Positions 1 to 6,461 of a DNA stretch of 7,676 nt are shown here, piece after piece. The notes under the pieces were generated by a model that searched no databases, was not told the origin of the DNA, and saw only the letters and a program-made list of their open reading frames with translations. Origin of the DNA: Bacteroidota bacterium (GTDB lineage: Bacteria; Bacteroidota; Bacteroidia; Bacteroidales; GCA-2748055). The DNA is taken from positions 1-7,676 of the forward strand of contig JAUVIT010000066.1 in assembly GCA_030592605.1 (NCBI GenBank). The letters run 5' to 3'. Numbering within the stretch: position 1 is the first letter of the stretch; every line of letters begins with the position of its first letter. The translations under genes and the position numbers were made by a program.

Positions 1-2
1 CA

Positions 3-671
3 CCTCAGTTTACCACCCGTTCGGGTACTCTCTTTGCGCCCATGTTACATATCATCGGTACCAGTTCCCAGGTGCCATTTGACTCCGGAACGCGATTCCA
101 GGGGGGACCATCCCAGACAACACTGGGCTATGTGAACCAGACTGATATTGTGACCGGATTGGGATTCAGCAAAGGGATGCGTAAAGTTGACCTGCACCTC
201 GGGGCTTATTACAGCAACCTAAACCAGGAAGAGCAGCTTCAGAACAGGCTGGGTATTCATTGGTTCCCACTGGGTAACCTGAACCTGTATGCCGGCGGCT
301 ATCTGAATAGTCAGTATGAAATCAGTCCGGGAAGGGAAAGTGTCATCAGGATCATCCCTGAACTGATGTTTGGATTTACCATTGCTGAAAAGATGTGGAT
401 CGATTTGCATGGCACCATGGGCGAAATGACCAATTATCTTGAAAACAATGGCATGATTGTATACAACAGTTACTCTGAGGTGATTGAAAAGAAAATTAAA
501 TTATCACTCTCCATTCCGGTTACGGAAGGAGGATCAATGTTTTACCTGGGGGGGAAATGGACCTCCAATCGGAGTGATTTCCATCCTTCTGATCCCAATA
601 TGGCTGGAGAAGCCAACTCAATTCATTATAACGCAATATCAATTTACGGAGGACTATTATGGAGATTTTAA
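3..671 (+). CDS. Outer-membrane beta-barrel protein, C-terminal part (5' end outside window)
   Basis: The reading frame is open from the window edge (first full codon at position 3) to a TAA at 669-671, giving 222 visible residues, so the gene starts upstream; the internal ATG at 42 is not a convincing start. The protein has many short stretches of alternating polar and hydrophobic residues separated by Gly/Asn/Asp turns (for example LNLYAGGYL, MFYLGGKW, ISIYGGLLWRF) and ends in Trp-Arg-Phe. A terminal aromatic residue is typical of outer-membrane barrels recognised by the Bam machinery. No enzyme motif is visible. The stop overlaps the start of the TPR gene by 13 bp, so the two are almost certainly co-transcribed and may be translationally coupled. 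The substrate or role is unknown; a structural or assembly partner of the TPR protein is possible. The barrel call is moderately sure, the function is not. Confidence 0.7.
   Translation, partial: PQFTTRSGTLFAPMLHIIGTSSQVPFDSGTRFQGGPSQTTLGYVNQTDIVTGLGFSKGMRKVDLHLGAYYSNLNQEEQLQNRLGIHWFPLGNLNLYAGGYLNSQYEISPGRESVIRIIPELMFGFTIAEKMWIDLHGTMGEMTNYLENNGMIVYNSYSEVIEKKIKLSLSIPVTEGGSMFYLGGKWTSNRSDFHPSDPNMAGEANSIHYNAISIYGGLLWRF
648..653 (+). promoter_or_regulatory. Strong Shine-Dalgarno sequence for the TPR gene
   Basis: GGAGGA lies five bases before the ATG at 659, inside the last codons of the upstream barrel gene. It decides the start of the TPR gene at 659 rather than the in-frame ATG at 683. Such a good match is notable because the other starts in this window (5383, 6462, and 4214 and 5272 on the - strand) show none, as is common in Bacteroidota. 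Confidence 0.7.
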
Positions 672-1285
672 AACAGTACAGAATGGTGCTTTTGCTCAGT
701 ATGATGATCCCTGCAGCAACTGCCTCAGGTCAAAGTTTCGAAGAGACCAAAGACGCTTTTCAACAAAGCTACATCCAGGAAGCCACAGGTGAAACCAACG
801 GTGCCATTACCAGTTTAAAAAATGTATATAGCGAAAAATCCTATGAAATCAACCTGAGGCTGGGCTGGTTAAGTTACCAGGCAGGTAGCTTCACCGAATC
901 CATGGCCTACTATAACAGGGCCATCGACCTGATGCCATATGCCATCGAACCCAGGTTTGGGGTTGTCTACCCCGGAGCAGCCATGGGCAACTGGACTATG
1001 GTAATAGCCCAATATGAGAAAATCCTGGAGATAAGTCCCAACAACTCCACCGCCATGCACAGGCTTGGTTTGATCCTATATGGGAAGGAAGATTATGAAT
1101 CGGCCAGAAAATATTTCGAAAAAGTAGCCAATCTCTACCCATTTGATTATGACGCCCTGAGCATGCTTGCATGGTCCCATTTTAAATTGAACAATTTCCG
1201 GGAGGCGAAGGTGCTGTTCCAGAAAGCCCTGCTACACACTCCGGGTGGATCCTCGGCCATGGAGGGTCTTGAGCTTTTAGAGTAG
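659..1285 (+). CDS. Secreted tetratricopeptide-repeat protein
   Basis: A 208-residue protein with an N-terminal Sec-type signal: basic K5/R8, a hydrophobic core at about 9-20 and an Ala/Ser-rich cleavage region near 19-24. It has no lipobox cysteine. The mature part is nearly all TPR repeats, about 34 residues each: a degenerate one near 33-59, then about 60-93, 95-128, 129-162 and 163-196. Consensus positions are visible, such as G69/Y73/A88/P93 in one repeat, and G137/Y141/A149/Y152/F153/P161 and W172/A183/F187/A190/P195 in others. TPRs are protein-protein interaction scaffolds, so this is probably a periplasmic adaptor rather than an enzyme. It overlaps the upstream barrel gene by 13 bp and has a strong ribosome binding site, which suggests the two products act together, for instance in an envelope complex. 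The partner is not identifiable from sequence. Confidence 0.85.
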   Translation: MEILKQYRMVLLLSMMIPAATASGQSFEETKDAFQQSYIQEATGETNGAITSLKNVYSEKSYEINLRLGWLSYQAGSFTESMAYYNRAIDLMPYAIEPRFGVVYPGAAMGNWTMVIAQYEKILEISPNNSTAMHRLGLILYGKEDYESARKYFEKVANLYPFDYDALSMLAWSHFKLNNFREAKVLFQKALLHTPGGSSAMEGLELLE

Positions 1286-1319
1286 CCTGAGGGGCATTGT
1301 CAATTTATGCCTTAATGCA

Positions 1320-1339
1320 GGGACTCACAGGTCCCTTTT
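1320..1339 (+). terminator. Possible intrinsic terminator after the TPR gene
   Basis: GGGAC (1320-1324), a six-base loop and GTCCC (1331-1335) form a perfect 5-bp stem followed directly by TTTT (1336-1339). It lies 35 bp after the TPR stop and 14 bp before the convergent fkp stop. The stem is short and the T-run brief, so termination is plausible but weak. Just upstream, GGCAT (1293-1297) and ATGCC (1307-1311) could form a second small hairpin. On the - strand neither hairpin is followed by a T-run, so a terminator for fkp is not evident. Confidence 0.45.
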
Positions 1340-1352
1340 ATGATGCCATTGA

Positions 1353-4214
1353 TCAGGAACGGGATACCTGGAAGCCGGTTTTTGAAATGGCGAAATCCAC
1401 AAACCTGGCACGGGTGTTGGGTGGATCTGACTCCAAATTCTGCTTTACTCTTATGGCTGCATCTGCAGATTTGGCAAACATCATCAAATATCCGCCACCA
1501 CCTGCTCCCAGGAGTTTATAACCCAGCAGGTAATCATCCACCCGCTCAATAATCTTACGGATCACCATGGGGTTGGTACCTTCGTCCAAACTCTGATTCA
1601 TGGCCCAGCTGATGGCTACTTTTTCTGCCAGTCCTTCATAATCATTGCTCAGGATGGTATCGAAGGTCTCCCGGGCATGAATCTTCATTTCGCTGAAGAT
1701 TTCCAGATGACTTGAAGAATTAAGGAACATGGCCTTTACAATCTCACCCAGAATATCATGGGCTACCCTGGTTACGCCGGTATAATACAAGAGCATCATC
1801 TCCCGGGTTTCACGATTGGTAAAAAGCTGGTCGGGCAACCATTTAATGCCCGGATTTTGCCTGATTCCCGCTTCGGTTTCCAGCAGTTTAACTCCTTCAA
1901 AGATTCCTCCGAACTGGTCCTGCCATCCACCACCGGTGGTGAGCATCTGTTCCAGGATCAGCGTACGATAAGCGATGGCATGCTTATCCCAGTTCAGGCC
2001 ACAAAATTCGCTTAAAGTTCCCAATACTGTAGCAGCCAGGTTGGAACTGGTTCCCAGTCCCGATCCCTTTGGGATGGCCGCCAGGAGTGACATCTCAATG
2101 CCACCTCCAAATGCCTTCAACTGCGTGGCCAGGTCGGGATAATCCTTTTGCGAAAACATGGGGCCGAATCCGGCCAGTACAAGGGCCGCCTTTGGAATGG
2201 AGAATCCGCCTCCCAGTTGGTCATAGTTATTCAATTCTTCAAAACTGTTGATCTCTGTCTTCTCTCCCAGATCGATGGAACGAAGAACAATCTTTGGCTC
2301 CTCAATGGGCCTTGCATAGACCTGCAGGGGAAGTTGTCCATTCAACTCCACCGAAAGGTTAACCACCTTTCCTCCCTCCATAATACAATAGGGCGGAGTA
2401 TCTGTCCACCCTCCCGCCAGATCCAGCCTCACCGGGCTTCTTCCCCACAGAATCTGATCATCCAGAACATTCCTGGAGGGACTTACAGGTTCCGTTTGCA
2501 AAGTTTCGATCATCTCCTGGCGAAGTATTCCGAAGGCCTTCTTTTCATAGAAGGCCGACTGCTCCCTGTTACCGACAACCCTGGCACGAAACATGGAGTC
2601 GTTGATCCTTTTAATAAGCCCATCGTCTACAGATAGTTCTGGGGGAAGTTCCAGGAGTGATTTTCGATATTCGGAAGATGTCCTCTCCAGATCGAGGAAG
2701 TAAAAGATACTCTTATTATGATTGGCAGCCAGTTTTGGGAGTACCCGGAGCTTCAATTCATCTCGCTGCTGGAATAGTCTTCCCACATTGGCCCTCTCAG
2801 AGAGCTCTTTTGCCGAGAGCCGTTTCGAGTCAAGCCAGAGTGATCCCTTCCTGGCTCCATCCAGCATTTCCAGCAAAATCATTTCCAGTTCGTCCACTGT
2901 CCCAATGGGAAAAAGAGGTAAATCATAGATGGAAGCATCCTTTACAAATCCTGCTGCTTCAGGGGATATACTACGTTCGGCCAGCCATAGCTCAAGGCTT
3001 TGGTTCATCCAGATGGCTCCCTTATCAATTGAATTTTTGAATCCATCGTTGTAGCCATAGATCCGCATGCTATATTCATCTCCCTGCAGAGGCACAAAAT
3101 CAAGACAGATATTTCCAGGCAATTCTACATCCCAGGAATTTGAGGGAATCCCTGTGAGAATATGATGGTGATTCAGTTTCCAGCTATGGGGAATATAACT
3201 GTTTTCAATCCAGATATGGTGCTTATCGCTTTCTAAACTTTTTAGCATCACCTCAGCATTTTGCTGAAAAATGGATGGATGATATTCCTTCTCCCGGGCA
3301 TGATTCAGGCGCTGATCTATAAACCTGTTCTGGAGCCTCAGAGAAGATTCGATCATATCACTGTTGCTGCCGAAATGATAGAACTCTCCCTGTTGTAATG
3401 GAACAAGCTTCACTGTAAGATCAGCCAATTCAGAGTCTGTTGATTCCGACTCGTCACCAAAGGCTGTTAACATATCGCTATACAAATCATAATACTCAGG
3501 AAGACCTCCACTAAAAGATTGCCTGCCCTCTTCCCAACCTGATTTCTTCATCAGTATCCGGGCTGCCCGATTATTCATCACCACAATCCCCGAATCCATC
3601 AGGTACAGATATTCCTGGGCCAGGTCCCTCAACTCCTCTACAGCTGGTTTTTGTCTTACAAAAGAGAGCCTGTCTTCCTGATGGCGACGGCTGAAAAACA
3701 CCCCATGACGTGATGCAATGCTGTCATCCACCCAGATACCAAATAGCAACACATCTGCTTCAGGAAGCTGATCGAAGCGATCCGAAGAAATAAACATCAC
3801 ATCGCCGCTGCCAATCAACAGGCTATAAGATCCGGGGGCATTCTGAAGAATTTTCTGGTAATACCCAGCCTGAAAATCAAGTAAGCTCTGATCCAGGTGT
3901 TGTCCCTTCGACCATCTGAATACGGGCAATGGAAGTAGTGACTTTCCATATGGTGCATAAGCGGGCAGCCTCCGGCTCTCCCCTCCTGAATGTATCAGAA
4001 GACGTTTACTCTCCTTCAACCACATTTCCATCGATCCCTTAAAGCCAGATGCTTTGTAAGCCGACCATAAAAGATGGGCGCTTCCTCCTCCCGAACCCAC
4101 TTTCTTCTCTGCAGGATCAGAGGAGCAAAACCAGGAATCCGAATCCTGGTAAGTAAGCTGGGAAAAGTAGTCGGTCATACCCGCCGGAAGGCTGATTAAT
4201 TTTTGGATAGACAT
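1353..4214 (-). CDS. fkp: Bifunctional fucokinase / L-fucose-1-phosphate guanylyltransferase (Fkp)
   Basis: Salvages free L-fucose in the cytoplasm: L-fucose + ATP gives L-fucose-1-phosphate, then + GTP gives GDP-L-fucose, the donor for fucosylated capsule and glycoproteins in Bacteroides. The 953 residues match the size of B. fragilis Fkp (about 949). The N-terminal half is the pyrophosphorylase: GSGGGS near 40-45, then HSGGESRRLPAYAPYGKS at 75-92, followed by the PLPVFRW segment at 95-101 typical of this family. The C-terminal third (about 585-953) is a GHMP kinase with GRSPVRLDLAGGWTDTPPY (591-609), the phosphate-binding loop PKGSGLGTSSN (715-725), GGGWQDQFGG (761-770) and the closing motif LGAGGGGYL (902-910). 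R592 and D766 sit where catalytic residues of the kinase are expected. It starts at ATG 4214, 26 bp after the DUF1080 gene, so it is probably in the same transcript. There is no frameshift or missing motif. The related arabinose-type activity cannot be excluded. Confidence 0.96.
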   Translation of the reverse strand: MSIQKLISLPAGMTDYFSQLTYQDSDSWFCSSDPAEKKVGSGGGSAHLLWSAYKASGFKGSMEMWLKESKRLLIHSGGESRRLPAYAPYGKSLLPLPVFRWSKGQHLDQSLLDFQAGYYQKILQNAPGSYSLLIGSGDVMFISSDRFDQLPEADVLLFGIWVDDSIASRHGVFFSRRHQEDRLSFVRQKPAVEELRDLAQEYLYLMDSGIVVMNNRAARILMKKSGWEEGRQSFSGGLPEYYDLYSDMLTAFGDESESTDSELADLTVKLVPLQQGEFYHFGSNSDMIESSLRLQNRFIDQRLNHAREKEYHPSIFQQNAEVMLKSLESDKHHIWIENSYIPHSWKLNHHHILTGIPSNSWDVELPGNICLDFVPLQGDEYSMRIYGYNDGFKNSIDKGAIWMNQSLELWLAERSISPEAAGFVKDASIYDLPLFPIGTVDELEMILLEMLDGARKGSLWLDSKRLSAKELSERANVGRLFQQRDELKLRVLPKLAANHNKSIFYFLDLERTSSEYRKSLLELPPELSVDDGLIKRINDSMFRARVVGNREQSAFYEKKAFGILRQEMIETLQTEPVSPSRNVLDDQILWGRSPVRLDLAGGWTDTPPYCIMEGGKVVNLSVELNGQLPLQVYARPIEEPKIVLRSIDLGEKTEINSFEELNNYDQLGGGFSIPKAALVLAGFGPMFSQKDYPDLATQLKAFGGGIEMSLLAAIPKGSGLGTSSNLAATVLGTLSEFCGLNWDKHAIAYRTLILEQMLTTGGGWQDQFGGIFEGVKLLETEAGIRQNPGIKWLPDQLFTNRETREMMLLYYTGVTRVAHDILGEIVKAMFLNSSSHLEIFSEMKIHARETFDTILSNDYEGLAEKVAISWAMNQSLDEGTNPMVIRKIIERVDDYLLGYKLLGAGGGGYLMMFAKSADAAIRVKQNLESDPPNTRARFVDFAISKTGFQVSRS

Positions 4215-4240
4215 GGGTGATTCGAGATTCTTGATTAGTA

Positions 4241-5272
4241 CTATTTTTCTACAATTGGAGTAAGAACAATATTCCGGTAGCTCACCTTACCATGATCGCC
4301 CTGCAAGAGAATTGGTCCGGGTGAAAACTGATCGGCTGTGAGTGCACCCCCGGTAACTCCCTTAACCGGCTGGTTATCAATGATGGTTTTTCCATTCAGC
4401 TTAACGGTCAGGTACCGCTTGTACAGGGTTATATCCATTTTTTGCCATTCACCTGCCGGCTTTTCAGCTGCCTCGGAGGGGATAATCCGGCTGTAAAGGC
4501 CTCCCATGTTGTGTGAATCAAGCTCCTTACCGTAGCTGTCCATTACCTGTACTTCGTAGATGCCTCTAAGATATACCCCACTGTTGCTTCCCTGAGGTAC
4601 ATTCACCTCCAGTTTCAAGTTGAAATCTTCAAAGGTTCCTATGGTTCTGAGGTTTCCATACTGGATATGAACTTCACCACGCTTCTGCACAGGGTCGTTT
4701 ACCATCACACCATCTGCTGCTTTCCATCCGCTAACTGCACCCTTATCTGTCAGTTCCCATCCTTCCATATCCGTTCCGTTAAATAGTTCCACCGGATCTC
4801 CAAACATGGATTTTCTCAATTTTGGAACCTCTCCTTCCGGAGGGATCCGCTTGCCTGTAAATGAAACCACCTCGACGCCAATTCCATCCCTGTTTGGAAA
4901 ATTGGCCACACCTTCAATACGATCCTCACCTGCCTTGGCCACTTCAAGCCACTGAATGGGATGAAGGGTTCTGTCTGGTAAGCCTTCTATCTTTTTCACC
5001 ACATCCCTGCCTTGTATCAACAAAAGCATATCACCTGCCACAAGGGTATGACCAACAGGCAATACACTACCCCATCGCCACAGAAGATCCGCGTCGAGGT
5101 ATCCTTTTTCCTGCCATACTTCCAGCCAGCCAGCATTGTTGTTTTCATAATCGAGGGTCAGGGCCCACATCCCCAGAAAGGATTCAGCAGATTCTTCCTG
5201 AGCATGAGATTGAAGAGATAGGCCGCTGAAAAATGCTATCATCAGCATTGTAAGAAAATGTCGTGTTTTCAT
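4241..5272 (-). CDS. Secreted DUF1080 / 3-keto-disaccharide hydrolase-family protein
   Basis: A 343-residue exported protein. Residues 1-24 are a Sec signal (K2/R4, hydrophobic 6-20, SHA before Q25) with no lipobox. Residues about 28-145 form a beta-rich N-terminal domain I cannot assign firmly. Residues about 158-340 are a DUF1080 (PF06439) concanavalin-like fold, with the hallmark LFNGTDMEGWE at 163-173, SNSGVYLRG at 229-237, YEVQVMDS at 239-246, GGLY at 257-260, and GEWQKMDITL then KLNGKTI in the last strands. This family, once called DUF1080, is now linked to hydrolysis of 3-keto-glycosides made by sugar 3-dehydrogenases, and is frequent in Bacteroidota carbohydrate loci. Here it leads a transcript with fkp and is divergent from a Tat-exported TIM-barrel gene, which supports a periplasmic sugar role. 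No Gfo/Idh/MocA dehydrogenase is present in the window, so the substrate is unknown. The family call is sure; the reaction is inferred. Confidence 0.88.
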   Translation of the reverse strand: MKTRHFLTMLMIAFFSGLSLQSHAQEESAESFLGMWALTLDYENNNAGWLEVWQEKGYLDADLLWRWGSVLPVGHTLVAGDMLLLIQGRDVVKKIEGLPDRTLHPIQWLEVAKAGEDRIEGVANFPNRDGIGVEVVSFTGKRIPPEGEVPKLRKSMFGDPVELFNGTDMEGWELTDKGAVSGWKAADGVMVNDPVQKRGEVHIQYGNLRTIGTFEDFNLKLEVNVPQGSNSGVYLRGIYEVQVMDSYGKELDSHNMGGLYSRIIPSEAAEKPAGEWQKMDITLYKRYLTVKLNGKTIIDNQPVKGVTGGALTADQFSPGPILLQGDHGKVSYRNIVLTPIVEK

Positions 5273-5313
5273 GAAATTATGTTTTTACTAATTAGATATA
5301 CTGTGAAGAGTAG

Positions 5314-5343
5314 TAAAGATACTTTTTTTGGTTGTGAATAAAA
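5314..5343 (-). promoter_or_regulatory. Candidate Bacteroidota-type promoter for the DUF1080-fkp transcript
   Basis: Read on the - strand, TATCTTTA (5321 down to 5314) matches seven of eight positions, counting the two free ones, of the Bacteroides -7 element TAnnTTTG. A TTTT (5343-5340), a weak version of the -33 TTTG, lies 18 bp upstream. The start of transcription would fall about 35 bases before the ATG at 5272. It sits in the 110-bp divergent region, which must serve the + strand gene too; I found no convincing -7/-33 pair for that direction. Region is AT-rich, so chance matches are likely. Confidence 0.3.
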
Positions 5344-5350
5344 TAGTTCA

Positions 5351-5362
5351 TGGGTATTCCCA
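5351..5362. repeat. Short interrupted palindrome in the divergent promoter region
   Basis: TGGG-TATT-CCCA is a perfect 4-bp inverted repeat around a 4-base centre, 21 bp before the start of the TIM-barrel gene. Its place between two divergent sugar-related genes would suit a repressor half-site pair, but at this length it is also expected by chance. Confidence 0.2.
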
Positions 5363-5382
5363 ATTTGTACTATTATTAGTTT

Positions 5383-6267
5383 ATGAAAAGACGATCATTT
5401 ATAAAGGCCTCCTCCCTCGCCATGGTAGGAGCTACCAGTCTTCAGCCTTCAATAGCAGAAATTCAGATTTCGTCCGGATATGGCATTACTCCTTCCCTGA
5501 ATGCTTATAGTTTTAATAAGGCACTGCTGGAAGGGGGCATGAGCCTTGACAATCTATTTATCTTCGCTGCCCAAGCTGGTTTCACAGCTGTTGATCTGAC
5601 TGCCTACTACATACCAGGCTACCCGGAGGTTCCCGGGGACCAGACCTTGTATGAGATTAAAAGAGATGCATTCAGGACCGGGATCTCCTTCTCTGGTACA
5701 GGGGTAAGAAATGATTTTACTGTAAGCGGTGAAGAAGCACTGGCCAAAGAGATTGACCACGTGAAACAATGGATCGTGGCAGCCTCCAAACTGGGAGCTC
5801 CCAACATCAGGATATTCGACGGCAAAGCTATTTCAGCTGGAGACAGTGCCAGTCCCATACACCAGCAAGTGGTAGACGCCTTTCGTGAATGCTCCAGATT
5901 CGGAGCCAGACATGGTGTAAATATTGCATTTCAGAATCACCATGATTTTCTAATAAGCACGAAGGAGATCATTGATATCATCCAAAGGGTCGATTCAGAG
6001 TGGTTTGGCCTGATGCTTGATACGGGCAGTGTTGTAGGGCCAGATCCCTACAGTGAAATCGAAAAACTTCTCCCATATGCAGTCACCTGGCAGGTAAAGG
6101 AGCGCATACGTGTAGGCGAGGGAAACGAAGCTTTAGATGTTAAGCGACTGATCGACCTACTTCATAAACATCAGTATCACGGCTTCCTCCCCCTTGAGAC
6201 CCTGGGTGAAGGCGATCCACGTGTCAAGGTAAATGCCTTGTACAAGAAGGTGGCCGATAAGTTGTAA
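5383..6267 (+). CDS. Tat-exported xylose-isomerase-like TIM-barrel protein (sugar isomerase/epimerase family)
   Basis: A 294-residue protein. It opens with a twin-arginine signal, RRSFIK at 3-8, a hydrophobic stretch at about 9-20 and a SIA site near 23-25, so it is likely folded with its metal in the cytoplasm and sent to the periplasm. The rest fits the AP-endonuclease-2/xylose-isomerase-like barrel (PF01261): GFTAVDLTAYY at 66-76, FSGTGVRNDF at 103-112, LGAPNIRIFDG at 137-147, IAFQNHHDF at 181-189, GLMLDTGSV at 209-217, VKERI at 238-242 and FLPLETLG at 268-275. D213 and E272 sit where metal ligands lie in this fold; the usual Glu of an E-N-H motif is Q184 here. Its neighbour on the opposite strand is a secreted DUF1080 protein, and the two families often travel together in Bacteroidota sugar loci, suggesting a shared pathway on oxidised or keto sugars. 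Isomerase, epimerase or lyase activity cannot be separated from sequence alone. Confidence 0.85.
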   Translation: MKRRSFIKASSLAMVGATSLQPSIAEIQISSGYGITPSLNAYSFNKALLEGGMSLDNLFIFAAQAGFTAVDLTAYYIPGYPEVPGDQTLYEIKRDAFRTGISFSGTGVRNDFTVSGEEALAKEIDHVKQWIVAASKLGAPNIRIFDGKAISAGDSASPIHQQVVDAFRECSRFGARHGVNIAFQNHHDFLISTKEIIDIIQRVDSEWFGLMLDTGSVVGPDPYSEIEKLLPYAVTWQVKERIRVGEGNEALDVKRLIDLLHKHQYHGFLPLETLGEGDPRVKVNALYKKVADKL

Positions 6268-6277
6268 AGGAGTTCGA

Positions 6278-6406
6278 TTAAAAGGCTTCCCCGATCTGAA
6301 AATAAATACCCCAGTCATCCCGACAAGGGATGGGGATGGGCATGAACTTGGCCTTGCCATGGATTCGTTTCCCTCCCCCAGTTCCAATACCCTGGCCATC
6401 AAGATT
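6278..6406 (-). pseudogene. Possible C-terminal remnant of a lost gene, or part of a dispersed intergenic repeat
   Basis: On the - strand a frame is open for 42 codons from just after a TAG (6409-6407) to a TAA (6280-6278). It reads Gly-rich, then a basic patch, then MPIPIP, and ends DDWGIYFQIGEAF, which looks like the last strand of an outer-membrane barrel with a terminal Phe. There is no start codon before the late internal ATG, so nothing complete can be made. The tail converges on the TIM-barrel gene, ending 10 bp from its stop. The + strand is also open here (from 6233), but that reading overlaps two real genes and looks like nothing known. The stretch is richer in G+C than its AT-rich flank. 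It could be decay of a gene, or a repeat with accidental coding look. Confidence 0.3.
6316..6332. repeat. Palindrome in the 6268-6461 gap
   Basis: CATCCC-GACAA-GGGATG is a perfect 6-bp stem with a 5-base loop, and it runs into a second GGGATG copy (6333-6340 region, GGGATGGGG then ATGGG). It has no following T-run, so it is a poor intrinsic terminator. It could be a REP-like extragenic element or an RNA-processing hairpin downstream of the TIM-barrel gene. Apart from this and the - strand remnant, I see nothing else in the gap except the AT-rich leader of the next gene. Confidence 0.4.
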
Positions 6407-6461
6407 CTAAGGAAAGCAGGTAAGACTTATAAAATTTGCAAAATCATAGTATCTTACCGGT

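Noticed and set aside
1297..1552. Open frames on the + strand over the 3' end of fkp
   Set aside because: One begins at a TTG with no ribosome site, and both translate the reverse of fkp's conserved GHMP end.
1758..3040. Several open frames on the + strand opposite fkp (1758-2015, 2069-2251, 2148-2636, 2657-3040)
   Set aside because: They lie antisense to a full-length, motif-rich fkp, show no domain or signal, and are best explained as shadows of its codon use.
1353..4214. Possibility that fkp is a fusion unique to this genome
   Set aside because: The two-domain order and length match the known Bacteroides Fkp, so the fusion is the family's normal form.
4861..5229. Open frames on the + strand opposite the DUF1080 gene
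   Set aside because: Low-complexity, His/Pro-rich translations with no recognisable fold, antisense to a well-supported gene.
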